Counted from the stretch's first letter, positions 34,695 to 46,100 are shown. The stretch is DNA of 64,000 nt from Acidobacteriota bacterium (GCA_016196065.1 JACPYL010000027.1:248001-312000); one strand, 5' to 3'. A program made the numbers and translations. Notes: generated by a model not told the origin, from the sequence alone.

Positions 34695-36248
34695 TCAGAA
34701 AAGGCCGTAAGTCACCAGCGAAGAATTGGTCCCGACGTACAGCTTCCCGTTCGCCACAACGAAATTGGCGAAGTGAGGAAGATCGGGCAGAACGTCGCGA
34801 TCGTTCGCCGCGTCTTTCGACGTGTAGAGTTTCTTAAGTGTGAGCGCGTCATATGCGGTTAAGTTCTCGTGATTGAGTTGCCAGAAAACGCCGGATGTAT
34901 TGCCGCTGGCTGACAGGATGGGCGAATGCTCACCGGCTGCGCGCAGTGATTCGAATAGAGGAGTCGTCCCGATCAGGCCGTTGACAATCGGGTATGCCTG
35001 GATCGGCCCCGCCACCGCCGATGAGTAGATCATGTTGTTCCAGTAAACCAAGGCGCCTGTTTCGTCCCCGACCAGCGATTGCAGGTCTTGAACGATCTGC
35101 GTGTTGCCGTTGGTGCAAGTCGAACAGAAATGGCCCATGTTGTCACGGTCGAGAACATAGACCGTGCCTTCTTTTCCGACGGCGAGTGCCAAGTGAGGGT
35201 GAGGGCCGGGCTGGTCCGGAAGGATCAAGACGGGAGCATTGAGGTCGAGATCCTTTGAGTCGAGGTAGTCCAGGTTGTAGGGAGTAAACCAGTCGGTCAA
35301 TTTCAAGTTGTTCCCCATTGGCTTGAAGCGAAGGACGGACAGGCCAAAATTCTTGCCCACTGTGAAGGGGCCATCCGCGGTCTCGCCATAAATATTTCCG
35401 CTTGCGTCGGCGGAGAGGCCGCCTCCTTTTTGCCAGAATCCAGCGCCACCATTGCCTGGTTCAGTGTCAAAGGTGCCCTTGTATTGCAGGGTGGACGCAT
35501 CATAAGAAATCACCCACCCCTGTTCCTGTCCGCCACGGCAGCCGTTCGAGCCGAAGGCGATGTGGACGCGCCCGTCCTGGAGCATCAATGCTGGACGGTT
35601 CACCTGCATGGCGTCCGCGAAAACATACTTCTGACCGTCGCTCAGGAAGCTCGCACTAATTTTCACGGGACTGCGGGGTTTTTCCTGTCCCGTCGCTACA
35701 TCGAGCGCATGCAGACGGTGTGCCTGGACATTGTTCTCGAGAGTTTTTGCCACCACAAAGAGCGTGCCGGTCGCCGGATCAAGCACTGGAGTGGAAAGCA
35801 CTCCAACCTCTTTCCAACGTGTCGTCCCGCCGCAGCGCTGCAACTTAACCGGGATGGGAGTTACGCCCTTGGAGAGAAAACTGGTATGCCATAGTGGCGC
35901 TGCGTTGTTGCCGGTTGCGCTGTCGGCGTCAAATGCGTAGACGCTGTCGTGCATGGTCGCCACGTAAACGACATTATGCGTTCCGCTGCCCGGGATCGCG
36001 ACGTTGGGCAGATACAGTGCCTGGCCGATAATCGCGCCGTCCACGGTTTGGCTGAATAGTTTACCGAAGGAGTTCTGGTTCACATTCGCGGGAGTCAGCT
36101 TTGTCTCACTGGTGTTGGCGCCAGTTCGCGCGTTGTCGTAATGCCATGTGGTCACCGCGGATTGCGGAAACGCCAAAACCGTTTGCAGAAGCAGCGCCAT
36201 GAAAATGATGGCCACGCGTGAACCGACTGCAAATGAGCGAAACGACAT
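34695..36248 (-). CDS. Secreted PQQ/WD-like beta-propeller protein
   Basis: This 517-residue protein has a signal peptide (AIIFMALLLQTVLAFPQ). Propeller-type repeats follow: WHYDNARTGANTSE, VVYVATMHDSVYAFDAD, GTLFVVAKTL, HALDVATGQ, GTVYVLDRDN and KLYVGTNSSLVTYGLF. It resembles PQQ-enzyme-like proteins but no catalytic or calcium-binding residues of dehydrogenases are obvious. Four or more Cys (LQRCGGTTR, HFCSTCTNG) may form disulfides. The start at 36248 has AGGAG 6 nt upstream. Divergent from the S9 peptidase. Confidence 0.85.
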   Translation of the reverse strand: MSFRSFAVGSRVAIIFMALLLQTVLAFPQSAVTTWHYDNARTGANTSETKLTPANVNQNSFGKLFSQTVDGAIIGQALYLPNVAIPGSGTHNVVYVATMHDSVYAFDADSATGNNAAPLWHTSFLSKGVTPIPVKLQRCGGTTRWKEVGVLSTPVLDPATGTLFVVAKTLENNVQAHRLHALDVATGQEKPRSPVKISASFLSDGQKYVFADAMQVNRPALMLQDGRVHIAFGSNGCRGGQEQGWVISYDASTLQYKGTFDTEPGNGGAGFWQKGGGLSADASGNIYGETADGPFTVGKNFGLSVLRFKPMGNNLKLTDWFTPYNLDYLDSKDLDLNAPVLILPDQPGPHPHLALAVGKEGTVYVLDRDNMGHFCSTCTNGNTQIVQDLQSLVGDETGALVYWNNMIYSSAVAGPIQAYPIVNGLIGTTPLFESLRAAGEHSPILSASGNTSGVFWQLNHENLTAYDALTLKKLYTSKDAANDRDVLPDLPHFANFVVANGKLYVGTNSSLVTYGLF

Positions 36249-36524
36249 ACACACTCCTGGGTGAAAATTACGCAGTTCTAAATCTGGCAACGCCCTATGG
36301 GTCTTATTTCAGAGACTAAGTGAGGCAAACAGGCCGCTGGACGGGAGCTCTTGGTGAGGATAATAGTGGGCAAAAAGCGTGCCGGTCAAACGCGAAAGGG
36401 CATACATACAGGGCCTTCTTGTCGCCCACGATGGGGGCGGGCGGCGATTTTCAAGGGGCGAACACGAGGAAATCCGGCTTGTGTCCGGTTGTCAGGCGGC
36501 CATGTTTTCAAGTAGGCTGCGCGC

Positions 36525-38627
36525 ATGGAAAATAGGAAGGTCGCGACCGTTGTATTGTTCCTGTGCGCGCTGGCGATCGGCATTCAATCGGTGTTGTGTT
36601 GTGCGCAAGCTGCTGCACAGGGATTCTCACTGCAGCAGGTGATGAGTTCGCCGTTTCCCACCAACCTTGTCGGAGCGTCGCAGTCCGCGCGCATCGCCTG
36701 GATCTTCAGCGCTAAGGGTGAGCACAACGTCTGGATTGCTGATGCTCCAAACTTCGAAGCGCGGCAAGTTACGCATTACGCGGGCGATGACGGCTTACCG
36801 CTGGCAGCATTGAAACTCACGCCCGACGGCCACACGGTTGTCTATGCGCGGGGAACCGAAGCAAACGGCGCGGGCGAAATTGCCGACCCGACCAGCGGAG
36901 TAGAAAAACGCACACAACAAGTTTGGGCTGCTGACGCCGACAAGGGCGAGCCGCGCCTGTTGGGTGAGATGGGTTGCGACGAAGAGGGGTGCGAGGACAT
37001 CCAGATTTCGCCCAGCGGCGAGTATGCACTCTGGTCAGCGAAGAAGCAGGTCTGGATCGCTCCTGTCTCCGGGAAAGAAAAAGCCAAAGCGCTCACTTAC
37101 GTGCGCGGCAATAACGCGCAGCCTAAGTGGTCGCCGGACGGTAAGAAGATCGCATTTGTAAGCGATCGCGGCGACCACAGCTTTATTGCAATCTACGAAT
37201 TCGGGAAGAACGAACTTCGCTACGTATCGCCCAGTGCTGATCGCGATCAGTCTCCGCGCTGGTCGCCCGACGGCAGCCAGATCGCGTTTATCCGTCTGGT
37301 CGGCCGGCAGATGAAGCAGCCATTTATTCCTCTGACTCCGCAGCCATGGTCGATCTGGGTGTATGATGTCGCGAAAGATTCTGCGCGCGAAGTCTGGAAG
37401 AGCGGTGGCGCACTCGACGACTCTCTCCCCGGACTGACTGCGGATGCATCGTTTCACTTTGCAGCAGGGAATCGAATCGTCTTTGCCTCCGAGCAGGATG
37501 GCTGGAATCACCTTTACTCGGTACCCACCACGGGCGGACCGGCAGCGCTCCTCACGCCCGGCAAGTTTGAGACCGAAGACGTCGCGCTAACGTCGGGGCG
37601 CAACTTTGTTCTCTACTCTTCAAATCAGGATGACGATGATCGACGTCATCTTTGGAGAGTCAGCGTCGAAGGTGGAACGCCAGTTGCCGTGGCGCACGGT
37701 GAAACGATGGAGTGGGCGCCTCTTGAAGTGGGCGGCAAAGTCGTCTGCATCGGATCTACTGCAACTTCGCCTGCCATGCCGTACGCGATCACAGCGCAAG
37801 GCCGCGACATGATTGCGAAGAGCGCGCTACCTGCGGACTTCCCGGCAACGCAACTCGTCACGCCCAAGCAAGTAATTTTCAAAGCGGCAGACGGATGGGA
37901 GATCCACGGGCAGCTATTTCAGCCGAAAGAAAGTGGGCGCAGGCCGGCGTTGATTTTCATTCACGGCGGATCCATCCGGCAGATGATGCTGGGCTTCCAC
38001 TACATGGACTACTACCACAACGCCTATGCGATGAATCAATACCTGGCGAGCCGTGGTTATGTCGTCCTCGCGGTCAACTATCGCACTGGAATCATGTATG
38101 GCCGCCCCTTCCGCGAACCGGCAGACGGCGGTCCTCGCGGTGGGGCGGAATACAAGGACATTGTCGCGGCAGGGCATTACCTCCAAAGCTTGCCCAACGT
38201 CGATCCGAAAAAAATCGGATTGTGGGGCGGATCGTATGGCGGTTATCTGACTGCCATGGGCCTGGCGCACAATTCCGAACTATTTGCCGCAGGCGTCGAC
38301 GCGCACGGCGTGCATGACTGGGCGGCGTTCACGGAAAGTTTTCCCAAGGATGCTCCCGATCGCGAAGCGGCTTTGCAACTGGCGTTTCAGTCATCTCCCA
38401 ATGCGGCGATCTCGACGTGGAAGTCTCCCGTACTGCTCATTCACGGCGATGATGACCGCAACGTCGAGTTCTCGCAGACGGTGGATCTTCTTCAGAAGCT
38501 GCGAGCGCAGAACGTGCACGTGGAGGAACTGATCTATCCGGATGAGATTCATGATTTTCTGCTTTGGAAAAATTGGATCAAAGCGTACTCAGCGACCGAA
38601 GAGTTCTTTGGGAGACAGCTTCGATAG
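36525..38627 (+). CDS. Secreted S9-family prolyl oligopeptidase-like peptidase
   Basis: This 700-residue serine peptidase has a signal peptide and an N-terminal beta-propeller with TolB/WD-like units (PKWSPDGKKIAFVS, PRWSPDGSQIAFIR). The C-terminal alpha/beta hydrolase carries the triad: Ser570 in GGSYGG, Asp644 in HGDDDRNV and His676 in EIHDF. The strand IFIHGGSIRQ precedes the oxyanion part. It probably cleaves peptides in the periplasm, as DPP-IV or acylaminoacyl peptidases do. The propeller limits substrate size. The neighbour on the left is a divergent propeller protein. Confidence 0.93.
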   Translation: MENRKVATVVLFLCALAIGIQSVLCCAQAAAQGFSLQQVMSSPFPTNLVGASQSARIAWIFSAKGEHNVWIADAPNFEARQVTHYAGDDGLPLAALKLTPDGHTVVYARGTEANGAGEIADPTSGVEKRTQQVWAADADKGEPRLLGEMGCDEEGCEDIQISPSGEYALWSAKKQVWIAPVSGKEKAKALTYVRGNNAQPKWSPDGKKIAFVSDRGDHSFIAIYEFGKNELRYVSPSADRDQSPRWSPDGSQIAFIRLVGRQMKQPFIPLTPQPWSIWVYDVAKDSAREVWKSGGALDDSLPGLTADASFHFAAGNRIVFASEQDGWNHLYSVPTTGGPAALLTPGKFETEDVALTSGRNFVLYSSNQDDDDRRHLWRVSVEGGTPVAVAHGETMEWAPLEVGGKVVCIGSTATSPAMPYAITAQGRDMIAKSALPADFPATQLVTPKQVIFKAADGWEIHGQLFQPKESGRRPALIFIHGGSIRQMMLGFHYMDYYHNAYAMNQYLASRGYVVLAVNYRTGIMYGRPFREPADGGPRGGAEYKDIVAAGHYLQSLPNVDPKKIGLWGGSYGGYLTAMGLAHNSELFAAGVDAHGVHDWAAFTESFPKDAPDREAALQLAFQSSPNAAISTWKSPVLLIHGDDDRNVEFSQTVDLLQKLRAQNVHVEELIYPDEIHDFLLWKNWIKAYSATEEFFGRQLR

Positions 38628-38671
38628 CGGATTTACGTCGGGGAGCACGGGGGTAGATCTCACTCGGTCGT

Positions 38672-39766
38672 TTACTGAGTGAGCCAATCTGCCATGCAGG
38701 CGACGTTGTCTTCGCGAAGATTGCGATCTGCTGAGGGGCCCTTGCCTTGGATCGAGTCGCGGTTCTTGATCGCGTAGATCATCTTGGCGCACATGTCGTC
38801 CGCGTCCTGCTCCCCATAGGTAATCACTCCTTCGGGCCGGCGGCCGTTTTCGCTCGCGACCACGGGTACTCCCAGCGCCAAGGCTTCCAGAACGGAAGCC
38901 GCGACGCCATCGCAGGCAGGCGAGCGCAAACACGCCGAGCAGCGCGTCATCAATGTAAGGAACTCGTCGTGCGAGAGATTGCCGAGCAAGAGGAGAGAGC
39001 GGCGCTCCTCTTCGGTCCAGCTTGCTGCGTAGGCACGTGCCGCCGGTAGTTCTCCTTCGGTGAAGCCCAGCCAGAGGAAACCAGCCCCCGGGTATGTTTC
39101 CCGGAATTGCTTCATCCCTTCGCGCACTACATCGAGGTAGTATTCCGGACGAAATGCGAGGTAAGAAAAAAAGACAGGCGCATGCGCAGATAGGAATTCC
39201 TCGATCGCAGCCGATGGACCAGCCGGTGTGAATTGCGCATATTGCGGGGAGAACGTTGCGATCGCCGAAACCTTTTCCGGACTAATCCCGTAGTCCACGA
39301 TCGCCTGCTTGATTTCGACGCTGTCGCAGGCGATCTTGCCGGCAGTCTGAAATAACAATCGGAACGCGTGGTAAAGCTTCCACGAATCATGGCGAGGGAA
39401 GTGATCTTGCGGGATACCTCCGTGGTAAGTCAGTGAGGCAGGCCGAAACGCGAGGCGGCCGACAAGGGTAGCGAGCAGTGCCAGTGTGTATCCCTTCTTG
39501 GATTTACCATTCACGTGGACGTTCACGTGATAACCGCGCAGCGTGAAGCGAACGACCTTGGCGAAATAATCCAACCCGCCCTGGACATCGATATAGGCCG
39601 AGCTCTTCACCTTGCGGTTCTCGTTGATCTTAAGCACGTCGCAAACTTGCCCGCGGCGGCGCAATTCCGCCGTCACCAGGTAGGTCTGGATGGCCCATCC
39701 GCACATGGGAGGCGGATAGTTCCCAACCAGGAGAACTTTGCTTGCCCTGCCATTTCTTACCGCCAT
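38672..39766 (-). CDS. GT4-like glycosyltransferase
   Basis: This protein of about 364 residues has two Rossmann-like halves. The first holds VLLVGNYPPPMCGWAIQTYLV, typical of the GT4 acceptor loop. The second has FLWLGFTEGEL, LLLGNLSHDEFLTLM, SPACDGVAASVLEALALGVPVVAS and ENGRRPEGV, the donor-site E-x7-E-like segment. The sugar is unknown. The start is unclear: ATG 39766 or ATG 39793, and a longer frame to 40024 is unlikely. It is followed upstream by a methyltransferase on the same strand. Confidence 0.82.
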   Translation of the reverse strand: MAVRNGRASKVLLVGNYPPPMCGWAIQTYLVTAELRRRGQVCDVLKINENRKVKSSAYIDVQGGLDYFAKVVRFTLRGYHVNVHVNGKSKKGYTLALLATLVGRLAFRPASLTYHGGIPQDHFPRHDSWKLYHAFRLLFQTAGKIACDSVEIKQAIVDYGISPEKVSAIATFSPQYAQFTPAGPSAAIEEFLSAHAPVFFSYLAFRPEYYLDVVREGMKQFRETYPGAGFLWLGFTEGELPAARAYAASWTEEERRSLLLLGNLSHDEFLTLMTRCSACLRSPACDGVAASVLEALALGVPVVASENGRRPEGVITYGEQDADDMCAKMIYAIKNRDSIQGKGPSADRNLREDNVACMADWLTQ

Positions 39767-39881
39767 TGCTATTCCAATGCTCCAGTCCGCCATCAGAGTG
39801 TAGCGAAGTACAAAGCGGGGCGACGGGGACGATTCTTCGGAACCCTCCTTCGAGCTAACCGTTGACTCTAATCTGACTCCT

Positions 39882-41033
39882 TCAGCCCGCGAAAGCTTCG
39901 GACTGAACGTGTGGGATCCCAACTTTCTCCGGACGAGCAACGGACTGTTCGGTACTTTCCGCCGGGCTCTTGTCCGCATAAATCCACAGATGCCATCCCC
40001 AGCGCGAAGCCAGCCAGTTTTCAATCGACTTGGGAAGAAGTTTTCCGATTCCCGGCAGATAATTCGGATTCCAGAACATCACCTCGGTTCGCACATTCTT
40101 GAATTGCCAGAACATGTCGCTGCCCGATTCTCTTGAGAACACTTGAGACAAAGGGTTGTCGGGTCCGTCGGTGTTCCGGTTCAGCATGTTCTGCATGTCG
40201 AGGTAGGCGTCGGGGTCCTGCTTGACCAGTTCCGCATGTCGCCGAAGTTCCTCTTCCGGTTCATGCCACATCTTGCGAGAGATCTTGATACCCAACTCGC
40301 TCCTCAACAGCAGAGCGCGAAGGCGGCGCACGATCCGCAAGTTGACCTGGTAGTTAAACGAGTTCTCGTAGTACAGCATGATCACCGCTCGTCCGCCGGG
40401 CGCCAGCACACGGTGCACTTCGCGGATTGTCTTCGGGGTATCCGGAGTGTGATGCAGGACGCCGTGGGAGTAGACCACGTCAAAGGAACCGTCCGCGAAG
40501 GGAAGGTTTTCAGCGTCTCCCTGGGTAAAACAGCCCTTCAGTCCGTTCAGCTGAAAGCGCCGCTGGGTGATACTCACCGCAGCATTGGTCAGGTCGACGG
40601 CTGTGTAACTTGCTCCCGCGCGCGCGAAGCGCTCCGCCTCGCTCCCGCAGCCGCAACCGATCTCGAGGACGCGCTTGTCGTGCGCTTTCTCGAAGCCAGC
40701 CGCCTCGTGCAGACGCGGATGAACCTGGTAGCGATGTTGATCGAGGGTCTGGTAAAACTCAGGCGTTCCTTGCTTTTCGTCGGTGAACCACGAATCGCAA
40801 GGAGACTTCTGCCAGAAACTCTGCACTTGTGTCTTGAGTGGAGAGAGCATTCCCGTCGCTGCTTGCACCGGTTCAGGTTGATAGCGCGGAAGCGCTGGAT
40901 TCTTGTTACTCGTTACAGGATTCGACGGGCTGAACGAATCCTTCCGGGCCGAAGATACTCTCTTGCGAGCAAGCCTTCTCGGTTGCACGAAGGGCGCAAC
41001 ACTCGCATGGTTCTGTAATGCAAGCCTCTCCAT
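39882..41033 (-). CDS. Class I SAM-dependent methyltransferase with long N-terminal region
   Basis: This 383-residue protein has a non-conserved, basic 110-residue N-terminus. The methyltransferase fold then shows VLEIGCGCGSEAERFARAG, YTAVDLTNAAVSI, FTQGDAENLPFADGSFDVVYSHGVLHH and VLAPGGRAVIMLYYENSFN. The C-terminal region has many Trp and resembles a lipid- or sugar-directed methyltransferase. It is adjacent to a glycosyltransferase on the same strand, so both may modify a surface glycan or a lipid. The acceptor is unknown. Confidence 0.86.
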   Translation of the reverse strand: MERLALQNHASVAPFVQPRRLARKRVSSARKDSFSPSNPVTSNKNPALPRYQPEPVQAATGMLSPLKTQVQSFWQKSPCDSWFTDEKQGTPEFYQTLDQHRYQVHPRLHEAAGFEKAHDKRVLEIGCGCGSEAERFARAGASYTAVDLTNAAVSITQRRFQLNGLKGCFTQGDAENLPFADGSFDVVYSHGVLHHTPDTPKTIREVHRVLAPGGRAVIMLYYENSFNYQVNLRIVRRLRALLLRSELGIKISRKMWHEPEEELRRHAELVKQDPDAYLDMQNMLNRNTDGPDNPLSQVFSRESGSDMFWQFKNVRTEVMFWNPNYLPGIGKLLPKSIENWLASRWGWHLWIYADKSPAESTEQSVARPEKVGIPHVQSEAFAG

Positions 41034-41111
41034 ATGATCTCTCCATAGAAATAAAAGACGAGGTTGATACCGGATAACTAGTACGGAGCCGTCTTTGTTT
41101 ATTCAGGAGAG

Positions 41112-41366
41112 CTAGCAGAGCAAGACACAAACCAGATCGAGCAGGTTGGAGCGGACCATCGGTCGCAAGCTTTCAGGTGCGAGCCTGACGCTGATGCGGG
41201 GCACGATGTGCAACGGCACGACAGACACAGTGATGCTCGCCGCTTTTACGGCGTGCCGCTGTTGCAAAACGCCATTTACGTCATCGGAAGGGTCTGGAGT
41301 GATGAGTATGCTTGCGACCGAGACCACGATGACGATAGCTAGGCCGACTTTGGCTAGCCTCATCAT
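41112..41366 (-). CDS. Small single-helix membrane protein of unknown function
   Basis: This 84-residue frame begins with a clear hydrophobic helix (LAKVGLAIVIVVSVASILIT). A DPSDDVNGVL segment and a second weakly hydrophobic stretch near the C-terminus follow. No family is recognised. No ribosome binding site is visible. A TTGACA at 41400-41405 with a TAAAAA 17 bp downstream could be its promoter and would leave an almost leaderless mRNA. A TTG start at 41405 is possible but less likely. Confidence 0.42.
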   Translation of the reverse strand: MMRLAKVGLAIVIVVSVASILITPDPSDDVNGVLQQRHAVKAASITVSVVPLHIVPRISVRLAPESLRPMVRSNLLDLVCVLLC

Positions 41367-41497
41367 ATTGGCCGCGTTTTTAGCATTGCCGGAAGGGGCT
41401 GTCAACCGTCTTTCTTGACTTGCAGCGAGTTATTTCTCGTTAACAACTGCGACTCATGGATTTCCGAGACTCTTACCAAGGTGAGCCAAGGTCCGTG

Positions 41498-41989
41498 TCA
41501 GGATTCGAGGTTAGTCCGGAGCGCAGCTCTGATCCGCTCCCAGGTGACTTCCAGGTCTTCGGGCAGCACTCTCGTTTCGCTGATCACGCTGAGGAAACTG
41601 GCATCGGCCAGCCAGCGGGGCAGGATGTGCATGTGGATGTGTCCTGCGACGCCCGCGCCAGCCGCCTTTCCCAGGTTCATCCCCAGATTGATCCCGTCGG
41701 GCCGATAGAGTTCGCGCAGAACCACTTCCATGCGCTGCGTCAACATCATCATCTCCTGCGAGGCGTCGGAGGGAAGTCCGTGGAGGCTGTCGAGGTGAGC
41801 GTACGGCACGATCATCACGTGGCCATTGGTGTAGGGGAAGGTATTCAGGATGACGAAGCAGTGCGCGCCGCGATGAACGATGCGCGCTTTCTCATCCGTC
41901 TCTTGAGAGGCAATACAAAAAATGCAGCCTGAGGCGGAAGAGGCGCCGGTGACGTAGGCGTAACGCCACGGAGTCCAAAGGTAGTCCAT
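41498..41989 (-). CDS. HIT-family nucleotide hydrolase/transferase
   Basis: This 163-residue protein has the HIT signature HIHMHILPRW and an upstream CIFC metal-binding pair. The region FVILNTFPYTNGHVMIVPYAH matches Ap4A-phosphorylase-like and Hint-like proteins. It likely acts on dinucleoside polyphosphates or nucleotide-amino-acid adducts in the cytosol. The N-terminus MDYLWTPWRYAYV is typical of this subgroup. It is divergent from rpsA across a 357-bp gap. Confidence 0.92.
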   Translation of the reverse strand: MDYLWTPWRYAYVTGASSASGCIFCIASQETDEKARIVHRGAHCFVILNTFPYTNGHVMIVPYAHLDSLHGLPSDASQEMMMLTQRMEVVLRELYRPDGINLGMNLGKAAGAGVAGHIHMHILPRWLADASFLSVISETRVLPEDLEVTWERIRAALRTNLES

Positions 41990-42103
41990 GCGGGCAGCGT
42001 AGCAGAAGCCACATGCAACAGGTAACGGTTACTGAAATCGATTCCGAGAATGTAAAGGAACGGTAAATTTCATGGCCAGAGTGCTCTGAACCCGGTTTCG
42101 CGT

Positions 42104-42133
42104 TTGACACTGTTCGGAGACGGTTGCTATAGT
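42104..42133 (+). promoter_or_regulatory. Likely rpsA promoter
   Basis: TTGACA (42104-42109) and TATAGT (42128-42133) are separated by 18 bp. Transcription would start near 42140 and give a leader of about 205 nt before the rpsA ATG. Confidence 0.7.
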
Positions 42134-42269
42134 CCAAGAGTCCCCTTTGGACGCGGGTTCGAAGCGACGTTCCGGCAAGCTGGGATTGTCATTAGGGTTG
42201 TCCGCCAGGGCAGCCTCAACACAACCAAAGACCACGCCAGCAGTCCGCTACACACCGTCCCGCATCCGT

Positions 42270-42287
42270 CGCACACCGAAGTGTGCG
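42270..42287 (+). promoter_or_regulatory. Stem-loop in the rpsA leader
   Basis: A perfect 7-bp stem with a cgaa tetraloop lies 60 nt before the rpsA ATG. Ribosomal protein genes often carry leader structures for autoregulation; the role here is inferred. Confidence 0.45.
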
Positions 42288-42346
42288 GCTCGCCAGAGAG
42301 GCTTACGACTTTGTTTGATGACAGCACAGCCCGCAACCTTGAACCC

Positions 42347-44173
<1,827 letters not shown>

Positions 44174-44177
44174 CTTC

Positions 44178-44211
44178 TTCTCCGCGGATCGACGCGGATT
44201 TTCGCGGAGAA
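44178..44211. repeat. Inverted repeat with TTCTCCGCG arms
   Basis: A 9-bp perfect inverted repeat (44178-44186 with 44203-44211) lies just after rpsA. It shares TTCTCCGCGGA with the element at 16276-16340, which suggests a dispersed family. Confidence 0.5.
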
Positions 44212-44223
44212 CAAACGAACAAG

Positions 44224-44249
44224 GGCCACCGGTAACGGTGGCCTTTTTT
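44224..44249 (+). terminator. rpsA terminator
   Basis: A perfect 8-bp stem (ggccaccg, loop gtaa, cggtggcc; 44224-44243) is followed by six T residues (44244-44249). Confidence 0.92.
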
Positions 44250-44269
44250 GCAGATCGGAGTTCTAAACG

Positions 44270-45367
44270 ATGAACTTGATCTCCAAGCGACTCTGCCTTC
44301 TACTGGCGGCTATGCTCCTGTATCCGGTAGCAAGCTCCGCACAAGCTGTGTCTGCAATGAAGTTGCTCACTCCGACTACGGGGTGGGTACAAAGCAATCT
44401 GTATCACTTGTATTGGACGACGGACGAAGGCGCTCACTGGAAGGAGATCACGCCCCCGAAATCGCCGCAAGAGTTTCTCACCGGTGTGTTCTTTCTGGAC
44501 AGTTCCAGCGGATGGGCGGTTCTGGTTCACGGGGACGATCAGGAACTGGCGCAATTTCGCGTTGCTTCAACCCGTGACGCGGGAGCGAGTTGGTCGGTGT
44601 CCCCGATTCGGTTTCCCGGGAAACGGATGGCCGATGATTATGCGGGCGGAGCGAACGTTTTTTTCCTGGATCAACTCCACGGTTGGATAAAAGTAGATCG
44701 AAAAAGCAGTTCCGCTTTTGCAATTGGCGACCTGCTGGTATCGGATGATGGGGGAAAGACGTGGAAATTTCCTCTAGGAGATTCCGGCGAGGCGGGGTAC
44801 CTGTGTTTTTTCAGCCTCAACGATGGTCTGCTGGCTGGTGGGGTCGATAGTTCCGAACTTTGGGCCACCCACGACGGCTCGAAGACTTGGCAGCAACTGT
44901 CGCTGAAGGCTCCCACTGCGATCGCCCCAGCAGAATTTCCCACCTTTGGCCGACCCCAATGTGGGCCTGGCAAGACCGGCTTTTTGCCAGTGACATATTC
45001 GGGTCCGGATAGTGCTAAGTCGGCACTAGTCTTACTTTCGAGCGATGACGCAGGGCGTACTTGGAAGCCGAGCGTCACGCTGTCTCAACTGGACGAGACC
45101 TCCCAGGGACAAATGGTGTCTTCCGCCGTGTGCGGTTCATCTCTTATAGCCGCAACAAGGTCAAGCGGCGAGGTCACATTGACGGTACTTTCTCCCGCCA
45201 GCGATATGAAGAGGATCGTACTGAATAGTTTTAAGGAAATTCCGGATTTGAGCTTTGCTGATCTGTCGCATGGTTGGGCGTCCACTCACAGCGGCTTGCT
45301 GGCAACGAGCGATGGCGGTGTTTCCTGGACAGTAATCACGCCGGCCAAGACAGGGCCTCTCCCCTGA
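44270..45367 (+). CDS. Secreted Ycf48/BNR-type beta-propeller protein
   Basis: This 365-residue protein has a signal peptide (LCLLLAAMLLYPVASSAQA). Repeats of the type WTTDEGAHWKEI, STRDAGASWSV, VSDDGGKTWKF, ATHDGSKTWQQL, SSDDAGRTWKP and ATSDGGVSWTV are BNR/Asp-box turns. Aromatic patches GWAVL, GWIKV and GWAST lead each blade. These fold into Ycf48-like or sialidase-like propellers. No sialidase active-site Arg triad is apparent, so a structural or binding role is likely. GGAG lies 9 nt before the ATG. Confidence 0.85.
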   Translation: MNLISKRLCLLLAAMLLYPVASSAQAVSAMKLLTPTTGWVQSNLYHLYWTTDEGAHWKEITPPKSPQEFLTGVFFLDSSSGWAVLVHGDDQELAQFRVASTRDAGASWSVSPIRFPGKRMADDYAGGANVFFLDQLHGWIKVDRKSSSAFAIGDLLVSDDGGKTWKFPLGDSGEAGYLCFFSLNDGLLAGGVDSSELWATHDGSKTWQQLSLKAPTAIAPAEFPTFGRPQCGPGKTGFLPVTYSGPDSAKSALVLLSSDDAGRTWKPSVTLSQLDETSQGQMVSSAVCGSSLIAATRSSGEVTLTVLSPASDMKRIVLNSFKEIPDLSFADLSHGWASTHSGLLATSDGGVSWTVITPAKTGPLP

Positions 45368-45447
45368 GCCCCCGAGTCAGCATTTCCGGAATAGTAATGG
45401 ATCATCGGCTACGGGTTGATGACTGAGTCATGCGATCGATACAGAAG

Positions 45448-46026
45448 TCACGCCGTGCCCTGCGCCCGGGCCAGCTTCAGCTCCACCTGTTGCCGCTCCG
45501 CTTCGGTCACCTGAAATAGCTGCCGGGGACGCAGTCCCATCTTACGCGCGAGGACGACTTCGGGAACCTGCGCGATGCGCGTGTTGTAGGTGGCGACGTC
45601 GTCGTTGAAGAATTCGCGGCGGTCGGCGATGCGCTCTTCCAGTTCCGAAATGCGTTTCTGGAGGGCAAGAAAATTCTGATTGGCCTTGAGGTCGGGATAA
45701 CGCTCGGCCACGGCAAACAGCGTGTGCAGCGCTCCCGTCAAACGCAAATCCGCCTGCGCTTTTTGCGGGATACTGGCGGCGCCGATTGAAGCGGTGCGGG
45801 CCAGAGTGACGGCCTCCAGAGTCTGGCGCTCGTGGTCCATGTAGCCTTTTACGCAGGAGACCAGGTTAGGGATTTCGTCGTGACGCTGTTTCAGCAGGAC
45901 GTCGATGTTGGCGAAGGCGCGGTCGTTTTCGTTACGTAGTCCGACGAGTTCGTTGTAGAGGATGACGGCGTAGATGGCGACTCCGGCCAGAAAAAGGGCG
46001 AGCGTGGCGGTGGCGAAGAGCGTCAT
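45448..46026 (-). CDS. LemA-family membrane protein
   Basis: This 192-residue protein has one N-terminal membrane helix (LALFLAGVAIYAVILYNEL), then the LemA coiled domain: FANIDVLLKQRHDEIPNLV, ARTASIGAA, VAERYPDLKANQNFLALQKRISELEERI and FFNDDVATYNTRIAQVPEVV. The bulk likely lies in the periplasm. LemA proteins have no settled enzymatic function. No clear terminator follows in the gap. Confidence 0.94.
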   Translation of the reverse strand: MTLFATATLALFLAGVAIYAVILYNELVGLRNENDRAFANIDVLLKQRHDEIPNLVSCVKGYMDHERQTLEAVTLARTASIGAASIPQKAQADLRLTGALHTLFAVAERYPDLKANQNFLALQKRISELEERIADRREFFNDDVATYNTRIAQVPEVVLARKMGLRPRQLFQVTEAERQQVELKLARAQGTA

Positions 46027-46100
46027 GGCTTCTCTATGGGAATGGTGCCAAAAGGCCGGAACTGGGACAAGTTACTGGTGGTGTGCCGGGGCAGTGTGGT

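Larger units (their letters stand above)
41990..42346. other. Divergent HIT/rpsA control region
   Basis: This 357-bp gap holds the rpsA promoter (42104-42133) and a leader of roughly 205 nt. A 7-bp stem (CGCACAC/GTGTGCG with cgaa loop, 42270-42287) lies in the leader. No ORF with a ribosome binding site is seen there. Confidence 0.6.

Noticed and set aside
39767-40024. Longer start for the GT4 gene
   Set aside because: It overlaps the end of the methyltransferase and the extra residues look non-coding.
40143-41018. 291-codon plus-strand frame opposite the methyltransferase
   Set aside because: It is a shadow of the coding strand; the methyltransferase motifs decide.
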